Positions 35,349-46,140 are shown, numbered from the stretch's first letter. The stretch is 64,000 nt of DNA from Pararhodobacter marinus (GCF_003122215.1 NZ_QEYD01000006.1:186001-250000), one strand, 5' to 3'. The notes: generated from the sequence alone by a model not told the origin. Numbers and translations: made by a program.

Positions 35349-36959
35349 TTACTCCGCAGGGCTGGCGAGAGGGGTCTTGCCATCGGTGGTCCGCAGCCGA
35401 TGGTAATGGCGCTGCATCCAGCGTTCCGTTTCCTCGACATCCTCGTGCGGGCCCTTCTTGATGTATTTCAACATCAGAGCGACCTCGATGACGAAAAGCA
35501 CGGTGTAGAATAGCACAAATCCGATGATCGTGATCCAGACATCCGTGACCGTCAATTGGCTGACAGACAGCGCGGTCGGCAGGACTCCGTCCACCGTCCA
35601 GGGCTGGCGGCCATATTCCGCAACGATCCAGCCCAGCTCGGCCGCGATCCACGGCGCGGGGATCATGACCACCGCCAGCCGCAACGCCCAGCGCGGGAAC
35701 TGCATCTGCCGGAACGATGCGCGCCAGAAGAAATAGGCGGTCAGACCGATGAAGGCAAAGCCCAGCCCCACCATGATGCGGAACGCCCAGAAGATGACCC
35801 AGACATTGGGCACCGTATCCCAGGCGGCGGCCTGTATCTGCTCGTCGGTCGCCTCGCGCGGGTCGTCGACATAGCTCAGAAGAAGCAGCGCATAACCCAG
35901 ATCCTCGGAATGCTGATCGAAGCTCAGCCGGACCGCCTCGGGGGTTTCGTCACGCATCTCCTGCATGGTCTGCAGCGCGTCATAGGCAAGGATGCCCGAA
36001 CGCACCATGACCTCCGCCTCTTCGACCAGTTCGGCGATCCCCGGGATTTCCTGCGTCAGCGAGCGGGTGCCGATGATGCCCATGACCCACGGGATTTCGA
36101 TGGCGTATTCGGTGGTGCGTTCGGCTTGGTTGGGCAGGCCCAGAAGCGTGAACGAGGCGGGCGCTTCGTGGGTCTCCCACATCGCCTCGATCGCGGCGAG
36201 CTTCATCTTCTGCGTGTGGCCCGCCGAGTAACCGCTTTCGTCGCCCAGCACGACGACAGACAGCGCCGAGGCCAGGCCAAAAGCCGAGGCCACGGCGACC
36301 GAGCGCCGCGCAAGGTCGATATGGCGGCCTTTCAGCAGATACCAGGCCGAGACGCCCAGCACGAAGAGCGAGGCGGTGACGTAGCCCGCCGAAACGGTAT
36401 GCACGAATTTCGCCTGCGCGACCTCGTTGAACACGACCTCCATGAAGGATGTCATCTCCATGCGCATCGTGTCGGGGTTGAACGCGGCGCCCACCGGGTG
36501 AACCATCCAGCCCGAGGCGATGAGGATCCACAGCGCCGAGAAATTCGACCCGATGGCGACCAGCCATGCGACGATCAGATGCGCCACCTTCGACAGCTTG
36601 TCCCAGCCGAAGAAGAACAGGCCCACGAAGGTCGCCTCCATGAAGAAGGCCATCAGCCCCTCGATGGCGAGCGGCGCGCCGAAAACATCGCCGACATAAT
36701 GGCTGTAATAGGCCCAGTTCATGCCGAACTGGAATTCCATCGTGATGCCGGTCGCGACGCCCAGGACGAAATTGATGCCGAACAGCGTGCCCCAGAACTT
36801 GGTCATCTGCCGCCAGATCGGGCGGTTCGTCATCACGTAGACCGTCTCCATGATGGCGACGAGGATGCTGAGGCCAAGTGTGAGAGGCACGAACAGGAAA
36901 TGGTACATGGCTGTCATCGCGAATTGAAAGCGCGACAGCTCGACGAGGTCGAACTCCAT
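35349..36959 (-). CDS. cydA: Cytochrome bd ubiquinol oxidase subunit I
   Basis: From ATG 36959 (GGAG upstream) the protein has 536 residues. ELSRFQFAMTAMYHFLFVPLTLG contains the haem b595 histidine, FVHTVSAGYV the b558 histidine, and GWIVAEYGRQPW the conserved GRQPW of the quinol side. The segment between about residues 250 and 330 is the periplasmic Q-loop and is of ordinary length. It is the catalytic subunit with all three haems. It lies 94 bp after cydC in the same direction, so assembly factors and oxidase are probably one transcript. Confidence 0.97.
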   Translation of the reverse strand: MEFDLVELSRFQFAMTAMYHFLFVPLTLGLSILVAIMETVYVMTNRPIWRQMTKFWGTLFGINFVLGVATGITMEFQFGMNWAYYSHYVGDVFGAPLAIEGLMAFFMEATFVGLFFFGWDKLSKVAHLIVAWLVAIGSNFSALWILIASGWMVHPVGAAFNPDTMRMEMTSFMEVVFNEVAQAKFVHTVSAGYVTASLFVLGVSAWYLLKGRHIDLARRSVAVASAFGLASALSVVVLGDESGYSAGHTQKMKLAAIEAMWETHEAPASFTLLGLPNQAERTTEYAIEIPWVMGIIGTRSLTQEIPGIAELVEEAEVMVRSGILAYDALQTMQEMRDETPEAVRLSFDQHSEDLGYALLLLSYVDDPREATDEQIQAAAWDTVPNVWVIFWAFRIMVGLGFAFIGLTAYFFWRASFRQMQFPRWALRLAVVMIPAPWIAAELGWIVAEYGRQPWTVDGVLPTALSVSQLTVTDVWITIIGFVLFYTVLFVIEVALMLKYIKKGPHEDVEETERWMQRHYHRLRTTDGKTPLASPAE

Positions 36960-37053
36960 GGTCAGGGCTCCGGTTGGGGCCGCGTCGGAAGCGTCCATGC
37001 GGGCGGGTGGCGCGACTTCATATTCCGTTTTCTTTATGCGTATTTGCCGAAGG

Positions 37054-38736
37054 TCAAGGGATTTCCGACCTCTCGGGCGATTGTGTCGCAGCAAGGTGAC
37101 CGTTCGGCATCACGCGCAGCACCCGGTCGGCGAAGGCCAGCTCGGTGTCGCGATGCGCCGCGATCAGGATCCCCGCCTGCGGCAAGGCGCGGGCCAGGTT
37201 TTCCAGCACCGCCTGCGCGGTCGGCGTGTCCAGCCCCTCGGTCGGTTCGTCCAGCAAGAGAAAAGCGGGCCGCCGCAGCAGGGCGCGGGCCAGCACCAGA
37301 CGCCGGGCCTCGCCGCCCGACAGGCCCGCCCCGCGCGGTCCGAGCGGACTGTGCAACCCGCCCCGCGCGCGGATCACCCCGGCAAGCTGCATGGCCTCGA
37401 GCGCCTCTTTCAGCTCGGCATCGCCGGCATCGGGCGCGGCAAGCCGCAGGTTCTCGGCCACGCTGCCCTGGATCAGGGCCGCGCGCTGCGGCACCAGCGT
37501 GACGGCGCGGCGCAGTGCTTCGGGTGCCAGCGCGTCGAGCGGCGTCTCGCCCAGGCGGATCGTGCCTGCATCCGGGGCGAGCACGCCGGCGGCCAGGGCC
37601 AGAAGCGTGCTTTTTCCGCTGCCGCTCGCGCCCGCGATCGCCAGTCTTTCGCCGGGGGACAGGCGCAGCGAGACCGCGTCGAGCACCGGCGCGCGGCCGG
37701 GCGCCCGCCGCAGCGTGACCGCCTCGATGCTGAGTGCCCCGGTGGTGGCGTGTTGCCCGGTCGGGGGCTGCGGCGCGGGGCGCAGGATCGGCGCCACCCG
37801 CCGTGCCGCCTGCGCGATCCGCCCGTAATCGCCAAGCGCGCGACGCAGGGGGGCCGTGGCCTCGGCCAGCGCCAACGCCACGAAGACGCCGATGGCGGCC
37901 ACCGCCGGGCCAAGCCTGCCGTCGAGGACAGCGCTGCCGCCGAGCCACAGCGCGCCCGCCGGGGCCACCGTCCCAAACAGGGCCAGCGCGGCGCCGGTGC
38001 CACGTTCGACCCGATCGAGCCGCGCCGCGCGCCGGCGGCGCTGATGCTCCAGCCGGCCCAGCGTCTCGCGGCTTTCGGCCAGCTTGCCCAGCAAGGCCCG
38101 CTCGCGTCTTGTGCGCAGCATCTCGACCAGGTGGCGGCGATAGTCCTGCACGGTGTCTTCAAGCGCCCGCGATGCCCGGATGGCAGGGCGGGCGGCCAGC
38201 GCGGTGACAACGAGCGCGCCCAGAGCGAAGCTTCCCGCGACCCAGCCCGCGATGGCCGGATCCGTCAGCCATGCCAGCATCCCGAATGCCCCCGCCAGCA
38301 CCGCAATCGCCGCCAGTACGGGGATCAGCAGGCGCAGAAGCAGGCCGTCCAGCGCCTCGATATCCGCGCCCAGCCGGTTCAGGGCCTCGCCCGCGCGAAG
38401 CCGGGTCAGGCTCTCGAACGGCGCCCGGGTCTGCGCGGTGAGCAGGCGGATGCGCAGGGCCGACAGCGCGCGCAGCACCGCGTTATGGGTCAATAGCCGC
38501 TCGCCATAGCGCGCGGCGGTGCGGCCGATGGCCAGAAACCGGATCCCGGCCGAGGGGCGAAAGACGTCGAAGATCAGACCCGCCCCGGCCATTCCGGCGG
38601 CGGCGGTCGCGGTGATGAACCAGCCCGACAGGCCCAGCAGCGCGGCGCCCATCGCCAGCACCAGAACCGACAACGCCAGCCCCAGCAGAAGCGGGCGGAA
38701 CTGCCCTTTGAGCATTGCGCGCAGAACGGCCCTCAC
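37054..38736 (-). CDS. cydC: Thiol-reductant ABC exporter subunit CydC
   Basis: 560 residues: six membrane helices (LLLGLALSVLVLAMGAALLGLSGWFITATAAA), then an ATPase with GASGSGKSTLLAL, LSGGEARRLVLARALL and FLLLDEPTEGLD. The start is a GTG (38736) that overlaps the cydD stop by 4 bp. CydDC exports glutathione and cysteine to the periplasm and is needed for haem insertion into cytochrome bd, which matches the oxidase genes just downstream. Confidence 0.94.
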   Translation of the reverse strand: MRAVLRAMLKGQFRPLLLGLALSVLVLAMGAALLGLSGWFITATAAAGMAGAGLIFDVFRPSAGIRFLAIGRTAARYGERLLTHNAVLRALSALRIRLLTAQTRAPFESLTRLRAGEALNRLGADIEALDGLLLRLLIPVLAAIAVLAGAFGMLAWLTDPAIAGWVAGSFALGALVVTALAARPAIRASRALEDTVQDYRRHLVEMLRTRRERALLGKLAESRETLGRLEHQRRRRAARLDRVERGTGAALALFGTVAPAGALWLGGSAVLDGRLGPAVAAIGVFVALALAEATAPLRRALGDYGRIAQAARRVAPILRPAPQPPTGQHATTGALSIEAVTLRRAPGRAPVLDAVSLRLSPGERLAIAGASGSGKSTLLALAAGVLAPDAGTIRLGETPLDALAPEALRRAVTLVPQRAALIQGSVAENLRLAAPDAGDAELKEALEAMQLAGVIRARGGLHSPLGPRGAGLSGGEARRLVLARALLRRPAFLLLDEPTEGLDTPTAQAVLENLARALPQAGILIAAHRDTELAFADRVLRVMPNGHLAATQSPERSEIP

Positions 38737-40349
38737 AGCGCGATCTCCCCGTCCATCCGGGCAATCAGCCGCGCGTCATGGGTGGCGACGATCAGCGTCG
38801 TGCCCCGAGCCGCAAGCGCCAGCAGCGCCTCGGTCACGCGCGCGGCGGTGGCGGGGTCCAGATCGGCGGTCGGCTCATCGGCCAGCACGACGTCGGGGCG
38901 CGCGCGCAACAGCCGGGCCAGCATCACCCGCCGCGCCTCGCCCCCCGACAGCCCGGCGCCGCTTTCGCCCGGCACGGTGTCCAGCCCGTCCGGCAGGCGG
39001 TCCAGGACCGTGTCCAGCGCGGCGGCGCGCAGAAGGGCAGGGTCCGGCTCGCCCTCGCCCAGAAGCGCGCGCAGGGGCTCTTCGGGGAATTGCGGGGTCT
39101 GCGGCATCCAGCCCAGCCGCGCGCGCCAGCCATCGGCGTTCCGGTCGTCGAGAACCTGCTCGCAGACCCGGATCGTGCCTGCCTCGGGCGCCTGAAGCCC
39201 GGCCAGCAACCCCAGCAGCGTCGATTTACCCGCCCCGCTGCGCCCGGTCACGGCCAGACGGGATCCGGGTGCGATCCGGATATCGGGATAGTCGATGCCC
39301 CGCGCCGACAGACCCGACCAGGCGATGACCGGCGCCCCGTGAAGCCGCGCGGCGGTGGCACCATGGCCCAGTAGCGGGGGCAGGGGGGCGGCCTGCCATG
39401 CCTCGACCTCCTCGGCCACGGCCTGCGCTGCCGCGCGGTCGTGCCACGCGGCGGCAAGATCGCGCATCGGCTGGAAGAAATCGGGGGCGAGCAGCAGGAG
39501 GTAGATCCCGGCAAAGGGTGTCAGCGGGGCGCCCCATGTCCCCCAGCCGATCACCCCCAGAAGCGAGAAGCCGACCCAGACCGCGACCATCGCAACGCCA
39601 AGTGCGGCGAAAAGTTCAAGTACGGTCGAGGACAGGAACGCCACACGCAGCACCGCCATCGTACGCTGCCGCAGATCGTTCGAGACCTTCGCGAACCGGC
39701 CCGTCACCTGCGCCCCGGCATCCAGAAGCTGGATATCCGGCAGCGCGGCCACGCGGTCGACCAGCAGATCGCCCAGCGTGCCGATCTCGACCATCTGGCG
39801 CGCGCTCGCCTCTTTCGCGGCCCAGCCGACCAGCGCCATGAAGACCGGGATCAGCGGTCCGGCGACCAGCAAGACCAGCCCGATGGCCCAGGATTGCGAG
39901 AGCGCGAGCGCAAGGATCACCGGAGGGACGATCGCGGTGCGCGTCATTGCCGGGTGATAGCGCATCAGATAGGCGCGCAGCGCGTCGAGCTTGTCGACCG
40001 TCAGCGCCGCGACCGCGCCCGGCCCGCCGAACCCGCCGCTGTCGCCGGCCAGCGATTCCCGCGCGACGATCCGGTCGCGCAACCGGGTGACGGCACGCTC
40101 CGAGGCGCGGAACAGCTGCCCCTCGGCCCCATAGGTCAGCCCGGCGCGCAAGGCCGCGAGGGCGAGGAAGATCACCGCCTCGCGCGCCGGCGCGCCGGTG
40201 CCCTCGAGCCAGCCTGCCAGCGCCGCCGCGATGACCCAGGCCTGCGCCAGCCAGATCAGCGATGCCAGCACCGACAAGGCCGAACCGGCCGCGATCCGGG
40301 CGCGCGCGGGACCGAGCAGCGGGTCAAGGGAAGAGGGTGCGCGGGACAT
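38733..40349 (-). CDS. cydD: Thiol-reductant ABC exporter subunit CydD
   Basis: From ATG 40349 the protein has 538 residues. Six membrane helices precede an ATPase domain with TGRSGAGKSTLLGL, LSGGEARRVMLARLL and VVLADEPTADLD. The conserved PLIPVFMALVGWAAKEASARQM and LRVAFLSSTVLELFAAL of CydD are clear. It is the half-partner of CydC and the first gene of a cydDCABX unit. Its upstream gap is only 56 bp, so the promoter may lie there or in the yjbQ region. Confidence 0.94.
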   Translation of the reverse strand: MSRAPSSLDPLLGPARARIAAGSALSVLASLIWLAQAWVIAAALAGWLEGTGAPAREAVIFLALAALRAGLTYGAEGQLFRASERAVTRLRDRIVARESLAGDSGGFGGPGAVAALTVDKLDALRAYLMRYHPAMTRTAIVPPVILALALSQSWAIGLVLLVAGPLIPVFMALVGWAAKEASARQMVEIGTLGDLLVDRVAALPDIQLLDAGAQVTGRFAKVSNDLRQRTMAVLRVAFLSSTVLELFAALGVAMVAVWVGFSLLGVIGWGTWGAPLTPFAGIYLLLLAPDFFQPMRDLAAAWHDRAAAQAVAEEVEAWQAAPLPPLLGHGATAARLHGAPVIAWSGLSARGIDYPDIRIAPGSRLAVTGRSGAGKSTLLGLLAGLQAPEAGTIRVCEQVLDDRNADGWRARLGWMPQTPQFPEEPLRALLGEGEPDPALLRAAALDTVLDRLPDGLDTVPGESGAGLSGGEARRVMLARLLRARPDVVLADEPTADLDPATAARVTEALLALAARGTTLIVATHDARLIARMDGEIAL

Positions 40350-40405
40350 GCGGCGAAGGTGCGCGCGAATGCCGGGCGCGGCAAGGGGAGCCGTCGTCGC
40401 AGGGC

Positions 40406-40927
40406 TCAGAAACGGCGGGAATGGCGCGCGCCGATCAGGCCGAACCGGTGCGGCCAGTCCGCGGCCTTGGTGATGCCGATCCGCGGGCCGCTGAGCCAGC
40501 GTTCGGGCGGATCGGGGATCAGGGCGAAATCGGGCGGGCCGAAGGCGCGGTGATTGTCGGCCTCGGTAATCCCCAGCGCCTGCGCCAGCATGCCAGGCCC
40601 CAGACAAAGCGGACGCCCGGGCCCGCGCCGCGCGCGCATCTGATCGAGACCCGAAAGCGGTTCCAGGGCGCGGATCAGGACCGCGTGGCCGGGCAGCCCC
40701 ACCACGTTGAGGCACCAGTGGATGCCATAGGAGCGATAGACATAGGCATGGCCGGCAGGGCCGAACATGGCGGCGTTGCGGGCGGTGGGGCCGGGAAAGG
40801 AATGCGAGGCCGGGTCGTCGGGCGAATAGGCCTCGGTCTCGGTGACGCGGCCCGAGACACCGCGCACCGTCAGCACCGCGCCCAAAAGCCGGGGCGCGAG
40901 ATCGGGCGCGGGCAGGGCGAGGGTCAT
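40406..40927 (-). CDS. 3-methyladenine DNA glycosylase, AAG/MPG family
   Basis: 173 residues. The AAG active site is visible as RVTETEAYSPDDPASHSFPGPTARNAAMFGPAGHAYVYRSYGIHWCLNVV, written here only by its key elements: the catalytic Glu in TETEAY, and the Tyr and His of the YVYxxYG strand. It excises 3-methyladenine and other alkylated purines. Its ATG overlaps the yjbQ stop by 4 bp, so the two are co-translated. The sequence is short at both ends relative to the human enzyme but normal for bacteria. Confidence 0.9.
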   Translation of the reverse strand: MTLALPAPDLAPRLLGAVLTVRGVSGRVTETEAYSPDDPASHSFPGPTARNAAMFGPAGHAYVYRSYGIHWCLNVVGLPGHAVLIRALEPLSGLDQMRARRGPGRPLCLGPGMLAQALGITEADNHRAFGPPDFALIPDPPERWLSGPRIGITKAADWPHRFGLIGARHSRRF

Positions 40928-41340
40928 TGCAGCAGCGCCGCGACCTGGCGGGAATGGGGGCGGGTGCGATGTTCGACCAGGTAGATCCCCTGCCACGTTC
41001 CCAGCATCAGCCGGCCGCCCACCACCGGGATCTGCAGGCTGACGGGCAGATGCGCGGCCTTGATATGGGCAGGCATGTCGTCGGGGCCTTCGGTGGTATG
41101 GGTGATCCAGCGCATCGACGGATCATCCGACGGCGGCGCGAGCCGCGACAGCCAGGTCAGCAGGTCGGCCCGGACATCGGGATCGGCGTTTTCCTGGATC
41201 AGCAGCGAGGCCGAGGTATGCCGGATGAAAAGCGTGAGCAAGCCCTCTTCCGCGTCCGAGCCCGCCACCCAACGGGCGACCTGCGGGGTCATGTCGTAGA
41301 GGCCGGGGCCGTCGGTGCGCAGGGTGAAAATCGTGTTCAT
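40924..41340 (-). CDS. yjbQ: YjbQ family protein (UPF0047)
   Basis: 138 residues with HTSASLLIQENADP and EGPDDMPAHIKAA, then VVGGRLMLGTWQGIYLVEHR, the invariant motifs of this small trimeric family. The two histidines in HTS and AHIK bind a metal. E. coli YjbQ has weak thiamine-phosphate synthase activity, but the true role is open. It is paired with the alkyladenine glycosylase by a 4-bp overlap. Confidence 0.93.
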   Translation of the reverse strand: MNTIFTLRTDGPGLYDMTPQVARWVAGSDAEEGLLTLFIRHTSASLLIQENADPDVRADLLTWLSRLAPPSDDPSMRWITHTTEGPDDMPAHIKAAHLPVSLQIPVVGGRLMLGTWQGIYLVEHRTRPHSRQVAALLQ

Positions 41341-41442
41341 GACGGGGCGAGGTTAGCCTGTCGCGCCGGGGCTGAAAAGGCGTGTCCCATACTGTGGGGT
41401 CCCTGCGGCCAGACGTGTTTTCAACCGCTTGGGGAGGGGCGT

Positions 41443-42366
41443 TCATGAGAAACCGCCCCCGGATGCCGGTGTCGTCAGGACGGCGGTGTCTGGCGGGAGG
41501 TGATGAATGAAGGGTGCCAGAGCGTGCCTGCGCGGCAAACCCAGCGCCGCGTCGGCCCGGCGATAGGCGGCGTGCCAGTCTTCGGCTTCGCTTGGGCCAC
41601 CCCGCTCGGTATCGCCCAGGAACCCGATCAGCAGAAGATGCGCGTCCACCCCCTGCGCGCGCAGGAACCACAGATGCGCGAGCCGGTTCGCATATTGGTA
41701 ATAGACCCGGTCCCATCGCGGCGGATCCGGGCGGTCCTTTTCCTGCGGCGCGGACATGGTCCTTGGGCGGGATAGCGACGCATGGCCGGGCGTTACGGGA
41801 TCGGCCGCTGGAGCGGCCGCCACCCCGGGAGAAGGGGCTGTTTTCCGGGGCATTGCAGAAGCAGGCTCGCGGAGCCCTTTCACCGATGGATCGGACTTTG
41901 CAGGAACGGACAGTGCACTAAGGAAGATTGCAGGGCCGGACGTCTCAGAAGCGGCAAATTCCGAATCGAGGAGAGCGGGGCCATGTTGCAGGTCTGCCTG
42001 AACCTTCGAGAAGGCCGCCGCGATTTGCGCGGCCGAGGTCGCACCCGCCGCCGAGGCGGGTGAATCGAATTCGGCCAGATGCGCTTTCGCTTCCGCCAAC
42101 ACGACGCCGCCGTCGAACCGCGCCAGCCCATCCCATTGCGGCCCGCGCCGCGGCCAGAATGCTGCCAGGGCCGGGGCGAGGTTGTCCAAACCCAGCCGCG
42201 CGAGGAAGGCCGCGTCGCGATACTCCGCGAAATCGTCCCAGGCCAGCGGCGAAACCCAGTCGAGCGGCGGCAGCGCCCCGGGTTGCAACACATCTGGCCG
42301 CCACGCCACTGCACGCTGCATCCATTTCAACGACCCGCGCGTGCCTTCGGGTTGCGCGACCCTCAT
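41443..42366 (-). CDS. Protein of unknown function with a possible PD-(D/E)XK nuclease core and a disordered insert
   Basis: 307 residues from ATG 42366. The N-terminal part contains QWDGLARFDGGVVLAEAKAHLAE, in which Asp79 and Glu92-x-Lys94 have the spacing of a restriction-endonuclease-like active site. The C-terminal part (DRVYYQYANRLAHLWFLR, AHLLLIGFLGDTERGG, ALGLPRRHALAPFIHHLPPD) is well ordered. Between them residues 131-213 are rich in Pro, Ala and Ser and look like a disordered insert. No homologue of known function comes to mind. A nuclease role is inference from the motif only. A small-gene region lies upstream and yjbQ downstream. Confidence 0.75.
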   Translation of the reverse strand: MRVAQPEGTRGSLKWMQRAVAWRPDVLQPGALPPLDWVSPLAWDDFAEYRDAAFLARLGLDNLAPALAAFWPRRGPQWDGLARFDGGVVLAEAKAHLAEFDSPASAAGATSAAQIAAAFSKVQADLQHGPALLDSEFAASETSGPAIFLSALSVPAKSDPSVKGLREPASAMPRKTAPSPGVAAAPAADPVTPGHASLSRPRTMSAPQEKDRPDPPRWDRVYYQYANRLAHLWFLRAQGVDAHLLLIGFLGDTERGGPSEAEDWHAAYRRADAALGLPRRHALAPFIHHLPPDTAVLTTPASGGGFS

Positions 42367-42462
42367 GCGTTCGCCCTTTTGCCGATTGCTATAATTGCTC
42401 CGCTCCGTCCGCTGCGTGCAACCTAGCACTGCAAATCTTGCGAAGGCGTTAATAAACGAAGG

Positions 42463-42486
42463 ACGGGCGACCCGTGGGCCGCCCGT
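42463..42486 (-). terminator. Hairpin terminator after the first small-protein gene
   Basis: ACGGGCG and CGCCCGT pair around a loop that can extend the stem (CCC/GGG) past one mismatch. On the minus strand it follows the 37-residue gene by 36 bp and runs into CCTTCGTTTATT. It separates that gene from the unknown gene at 41443-42366. Confidence 0.7.
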
Positions 42487-42521
42487 TTGTCATGTTGCTC
42501 ATCTGCCCGGTCAGGAAAGCA

Positions 42522-42635
42522 TCACTTTCCCGACCGCGTTTCCTTGTTCTCGGTGCTGATGGATTTCGCCGATTCCTTGGGTTGGTTCGGCGCCTTGTCC
42601 TGCTTGGTTTCCGAGCCGGTTTTCTGCTTGGTCAT
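42522..42635 (-). CDS. Small hydrophilic Lys-rich protein, 37 residues
   Basis: AAGGAGAAGACAC stands directly before ATG 42635, one of the best ribosome binding sites in the window. The 37-residue product begins MTKQKTGSETKQDKAPNQPK and ends RSGK. It contains about a quarter Lys/Arg, with many Gln, Ser and Thr and no hydrophobic core, so it is predicted to be disordered. A hairpin terminator follows. I do not recognise it. Its neighbour at 42756-42884 has similar composition and also a good ribosome binding site. Confidence 0.7.
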   Translation of the reverse strand: MTKQKTGSETKQDKAPNQPKESAKSISTENKETRSGK

Positions 42636-42755
42636 GTGTCTTCTCCTTGGTTCGGGCCCGCGCGGGGCCACAGGGAGGGAAGTCGACGGGGTCAGACGAC
42701 CCGGCGCGGCGGGAAAGACGCATGGTCGCTTCCCGGCCTCGCCGTCAAGGATCGT

Positions 42756-42884
42756 TCACTTTCGTTTAAGAGGTTCGTGGTTCTCTTCAGCCATGGGCTT
42801 GGGCGAGTCTTTCGGAATGTTGGCGAAAGAACGCTTCGGCTGTCGGCTGCCGGCTTTCGAACGGGCCGGAACGGGTGTGGTCAT
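42756..42884 (-). CDS. Small basic Pro/Lys-rich protein, 42 residues
   Basis: GGGAGGCAGAG precedes ATG 42884. The product (42 residues) begins MTTPVPARSKAGSRQPKRSF and ends LKRK. It is rich in Pro, Lys and Arg and probably disordered. The frame is open upstream for another 126 codons, but that part has no ribosome binding site at its ATG. It lies 120 bp upstream of the 37-residue gene in the same direction. A nucleic-acid-binding or stress role would suit the charge, but nothing shows it. Confidence 0.65.
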   Translation of the reverse strand: MTTPVPARSKAGSRQPKRSFANIPKDSPKPMAEENHEPLKRK

Positions 42885-43045
42885 CTCTGCCTCCCATCGG
42901 GTTGCGACTTGGGAAGACAACGAAACAGACGGGCAGCCGGTTCCGACCGAAACCGCCGCTTGCGCGGTAAGCTGCCGGTCGGGGCGCGAAAAACGACGGG
43001 TTCCGGCTGCGGAACCTGCCAAGGCCGGATTCAGGGCGCTGGGCC

Positions 43046-44101
43046 TTAGCGTGCCGTATCCTGCGGTGCGCGGATCTGGGCAATCACGGCGCGCGCCATC
43101 GCGCCGTCGGTGACGCGCAGGGCAAGCTCTTGCTTGGGCGTGACCCGCGCCTGCGGAAAGGCCGCGCGCAATGCCTTGCCGTCGAGCAGCTTGTCGCGGA
43201 AGGCGGGCTTGCGGAAATAAAACAGGACCCATTCTTGGTTCAGAACGGCCGAGAAATACCACGTGTCGCCCTTTTCGATACGCAGATCATGCGCGATGAA
43301 CCCTTTTGACGTGGCGCGCGTGGTCAATCCGCCGGGATACTCGGCATGGGCGAAGGTCATGAACGCGTCGCGCACGCCCCCGACCGGAGCGTGTGACAGG
43401 TGGTCTTCGAAGACATCGGGATTGAGGAGCATGGACAAACCAGGGCGTTGAGGAGGGGGCAGCGGAGCGGCGCCCTTATTTCTTGGAGTTTGCACAGGCT
43501 GTATGGCGCTGGAGCCCCCTCCGCAAGCGCTGGGCCTGAAGTTCTTTCGGGGAAGCCCTTGGAGGTCACGCGCTCGGGCACACAAGAAATTCTCGATTTC
43601 CTTCGCGCTGAGCTTTTCCAGTTCCGGAAGAAAGATGTCGCGAGGAAGGTACCTGCTCTGCGGGATATCGGATCCAGGGCGGTAACGTTCAAAAAACGCT
43701 TTCAGTCCATCCCGCACGCCACTCTGAACGAAGACATGCTCGGGCTCGTGGCCCAGATATTCACCCAGCCTTAACGCCGTGTCGTACGTCATCAGGGCGC
43801 CGGCTCCGTACACCGGAACGAACAACTCATCGATGATCCGGTAGAGGTCGAGAAAGCTTGCAGCTTTGCTCAATCGTGTCCGCGCGTTCAGCAAGACCTC
43901 GTGAATTTCGGGCGATGCGGCTTTGGGAAGCCGGTACTGATGGTCGTGTTTCCGGCCCACCCGATCCCATTCCGCATAGGCCGCGCGGCGGATAGCCTCT
44001 TCGTAAGCGGGAACATTTTGCCGGGAATAATGCGCGAGATGGGCCGCGAGCTTGGGCCGGTTCTCGGTGATGTAGTCGTCAACAAGGGACGAAATCGGCA
44101 C
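43046..44101 (-). CDS. Protein of unknown function after rpoD
   Basis: 351 residues from a GTG at 44101 with GAGGGG eight bases upstream. The N-terminal 190 residues are helical and charged (LVDDYITENRPKLAAHLAHYSRQ, DLYRIIDELFVPVYGAG, LAKAIENFL-like helices). A linker of about 30 residues rich in Gly and Pro follows (193-222), then a mixed C-terminal domain with GDTWYFSAVLNQEWVLFYFRKP. No signal peptide or membrane helix is present. I recognise no family. The gene is immediately downstream of the rpoD terminator, and its base composition seems somewhat less GC-rich than its neighbours, so it may be acquired. Confidence 0.75.
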   Translation of the reverse strand: MPISSLVDDYITENRPKLAAHLAHYSRQNVPAYEEAIRRAAYAEWDRVGRKHDHQYRLPKAASPEIHEVLLNARTRLSKAASFLDLYRIIDELFVPVYGAGALMTYDTALRLGEYLGHEPEHVFVQSGVRDGLKAFFERYRPGSDIPQSRYLPRDIFLPELEKLSAKEIENFLCARARDLQGLPRKNFRPSACGGGSSAIQPVQTPRNKGAAPLPPPQRPGLSMLLNPDVFEDHLSHAPVGGVRDAFMTFAHAEYPGGLTTRATSKGFIAHDLRIEKGDTWYFSAVLNQEWVLFYFRKPAFRDKLLDGKALRAAFPQARVTPKQELALRVTDGAMARAVIAQIRAPQDTAR

Positions 44102-44120
44102 GAAGCACCCCTCGACCGTT

Positions 44121-44146
44121 GAAAAAGGCGCCCGTCAGGGCGCCTT
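44121..44146 (-). terminator. Rho-independent terminator of rpoD
   Basis: AAGGCGCCC (44125-44133) and GGGCGCCTT (44138-44146) pair perfectly around a 4-nt loop. On the minus strand the stem is followed by a T-run (AAAAA at 44122-44126 on plus). It is 5 bp after the rpoD stop. Confidence 0.93.
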
Positions 44147-44151
44147 ATGAG

Positions 44152-46140
<1,989 letters not shown>

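Noticed and set aside
37054-40349. CydC/CydD considered as a drug or peptide exporter
   Set aside because: The CydDC-specific order beside cydAB and the half-transporter architecture of both subunits favour the cytochrome bd assembly exporter.
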